A stretch of DNA of 7,592 bases from JBEKCP01 sp050014815 (GTDB lineage: Bacteria; Planctomycetota; Planctomycetia; Pirellulales; Thermoguttaceae): contig JBEKCP010000289.1 of the NCBI GenBank assembly GCA_050014815.1, forward strand, positions 1 to 7,592. Direction: 5' to 3'. The position numbers and the translations under genes were made by a program. Positions 6,377-7,592 of the stretch are shown piece after piece. Every line of letters begins with the position of its first letter. The stretch's first letter is position 1. The notes beneath the pieces were generated by a model, which was not told the DNA's origin, did no database searches, and worked only from the letters and a program-made list of their open reading frames with translations.

Positions 6377-7592
6377 CTACTCCTCGTCCGTCTCGGCCTT
6401 CTTGGCCTTGGCCGCGGCCGGTTGGGCGACCACTGCCGCGGCGCCGCCCGCTTCCGCCGCATCCTTGAACAGCGGCAAATAGCGATAGTAGATTTCGAGG
6501 GTCAGGGCCGCCAGGCTGGTCATCATCACGCGGCCGCCGTTCTTGCCCCAGAGATCGCCCGCCGGGTTCCAACTGCCGTTGGCGCAACTGCTGGACTCCT
6601 TGCACTGGGTGTCGACCAGGATCTTCCGCATCTTGCGGTTCCACTGGTCCCACTCGTAGCCGCTCATGTTGTGCAGCACCTGGCTGGCGTAGTACCAGTA
6701 GTAGACGTTGGGCAACTGGACGTCCGGCAGGTTGCCCAACAGGTATTTTACGCCATCGGTCATCATGGGGCTGTCGCGCTTGGCCCCGAGATATTGCCGG
6801 CAGAGCAGGCCGACCGAGGTCATGGTGTTGGAGTGGCCCTGGCCGGGCGTATAGGAGTAGAGGCTGTTGTTCGGGCCCTTCTGGACCGAATCGAGCCACT
6901 TGCTGCCCCCCTCGAAGGTCGAGCCGCTGACGCTCAGGCCGGCCATGCTGGCGCTCTTCAGGGCCATGATCTGCCAGCCCACCACGGAGGTGTCGCCCGG
7001 GTCGCCCGGGTTGTACCGCCAGCCGCCGGTGCCCTGGTTCTGGGCGTTAATGATGAAGTTGACCGCCCCCTGGGCCGCCATCCTGATGTTGGGGTCGCCG
7101 CTCAGTCCGGCAGCCTCGCACAGGGCGATGGTCGCCAGCCCGTGCGAGTACATCGTCGGGTTCGAGCCTTTGGCGAGGTTGCCGTCTTTCTGCTGGTTGC
7201 GGATAAGCCAATTGATGCCGGCGGCGATGTTCCCGCGGTACGGCCCGCGGGTCTTGTGCGTCTGCCCGGCGGCCAGGAAGGGGAGGACTCCCATGGCGGT
7301 CGCCCCGCTGTCGGCATGGGCCGAGCCGGGACCTGTACACGTGGCGTCCTTGCACCGCGAAGTGTAGTTGGTGAGGCTCCAGCTACCGTCGGCCATTTGG
7401 TGGTTGGCCAGCCAGATCAGGGCGCCGGTCACGGCCCGCTCGGTCCGCTTGGTGCCGCCGTACTGGGCGAGCATGGCCTTGCGGTGGCCGCTGCCGCGGC
7501 CGCCGAAGCCCACGCCGTCGCCGCCGCTGCCCCAGTTCTTGCCCGTCCCCAGGCCCACGCCGATGCCCCCGGTGCCGGTCACTTTCGGGCCG
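6377..7592 (-). CDS. Prenyltransferase/squalene-oxidase repeat (α/α-toroid) protein, C-terminal part
   Basis: The frame is open to the right edge (residues Gly-Pro-Lys before the GTG at 7582), so the true start lies outside. Numbering from that GTG as residue 1, a Gly-rich stretch (1-35) leads into a toroid of repeated inner/outer helices: ALIWLANHQMADGSWSL (54-70), INWLIRNQQKDGNL (123-136), YSHGLATIALCEAAGL (145-160), GGWRYNPGDPGDTSVVGWQI (186-205), the PNVYYWYYASQVLHNMSG region (291-308) and the GRVMMTSLAALTLEIYYRYL region (350-369). The fold is shared by squalene-hopene cyclases and protein prenyltransferases. The family is abundant in planctomycetes, where no reaction is established to my knowledge. 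The cyclase DxDD acid motif is replaced by DPGD (194-197), which argues against cyclisation. Cysteine pairs lie near both ends (77/82 and 327/333). An Ala/Lys-rich tail ends in TDEE. The gene precedes the TPR gene by 4 bp, almost certainly in the same operon. Location in the cell cannot be told without the N-terminus. Confidence 0.9.
   Translation of the reverse strand, partial: GPKVTGTGGIGVGLGTGKNWGSGGDGVGFGGRGSGHRKAMLAQYGGTKRTERAVTGALIWLANHQMADGSWSLTNYTSRCKDATCTGPGSAHADSGATAMGVLPFLAAGQTHKTRGPYRGNIAAGINWLIRNQQKDGNLAKGSNPTMYSHGLATIALCEAAGLSGDPNIRMAAQGAVNFIINAQNQGTGGWRYNPGDPGDTSVVGWQIMALKSASMAGLSVSGSTFEGGSKWLDSVQKGPNNSLYSYTPGQGHSNTMTSVGLLCRQYLGAKRDSPMMTDGVKYLLGNLPDVQLPNVYYWYYASQVLHNMSGYEWDQWNRKMRKILVDTQCKESSSCANGSWNPAGDLWGKNGGRVMMTSLAALTLEIYYRYLPLFKDAAEAGGAAAVVAQPAAAKAKKAETDEE
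6380..6385 (-). promoter_or_regulatory. Shine-Dalgarno site that sets the TTG start of the TPR gene
   Basis: GAGGAG on the minus strand is formed by the two terminal Glu codons of the toroid gene (Asp-Glu-Glu-stop). Seven bases separate it from TTG at 6372-6370. No ATG or GTG that gives a sensible N-terminus lies nearby in that frame, and the signal peptide begins exactly at this TTG. The layout predicts translational coupling of the two genes. Confidence 0.75.

Noticed and set aside
3640..6468. Plus-strand ORF of 942 codons opposite the TPR gene
   Set aside because: It is the exact antisense of a gene with a signal peptide and TPR repeats. Its composition (Leu, Gly, Arg, Val runs) is what GC-rich antisense codons give, and no domain is recognisable.

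Overview
The window is GC-rich and densely coding. Its gene content points to a bacterium of the Planctomycetes: an α/α-toroid protein of the prenyltransferase/squalene-oxidase repeat family that is very characteristic of that phylum (recognised from memory), a large exported TPR protein, an alpha-2-macroglobulin-like protein, a NarL/LuxR response regulator with a planctomycete-like receiver domain, and a small secreted protein with a WFYEQE...MRWFG pattern. The phylum assignment rests on these resemblances and not on a marker gene.

Layout from left to right. Bases 1-1664 (minus strand) hold the N-terminal ~554 residues of a membrane-anchored macroglobulin-like protein that runs off the left edge. 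A 195-bp divergent gap follows. Then comes a small signal-peptide protein at 1860-2300 (plus strand), which ends 6 bp from the convergent stop of the response regulator (2307-2951, minus strand); a 14-bp perfect palindrome covers both stop codons. The 253-bp gap 2952-3204 is the main non-coding stretch. It holds the response regulator's ribosome binding site and a possible promoter, an 8-bp inverted repeat, and a 36-bp dispersed-type repeat that can be drawn either as a hairpin or as a G-quadruplex. Bases 3205-6372 (minus strand) encode a 1055-residue exported TPR protein. Its best start is a TTG, placed by a Shine-Dalgarno sequence inside the last codons of the upstream gene. Bases 6377-7592 (minus strand) are the C-terminal ~404 residues of the toroid protein, whose start lies beyond the right edge.

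How the genes fit together. The toroid and TPR genes are 4 bp apart and almost certainly co-transcribed and translationally coupled, so their products probably act in one process, which I cannot name. The toroid protein has a degenerate form of the class II cyclase acid motif and is probably not a terpene cyclase. The response regulator has no histidine kinase beside it in the window. The macroglobulin-like protein and the small secreted protein are divergent and share one intergenic region. No RNA genes, CRISPR arrays, insertion sequences or phage genes were seen. Most long ORFs antisense to these genes are GC-driven shadows.
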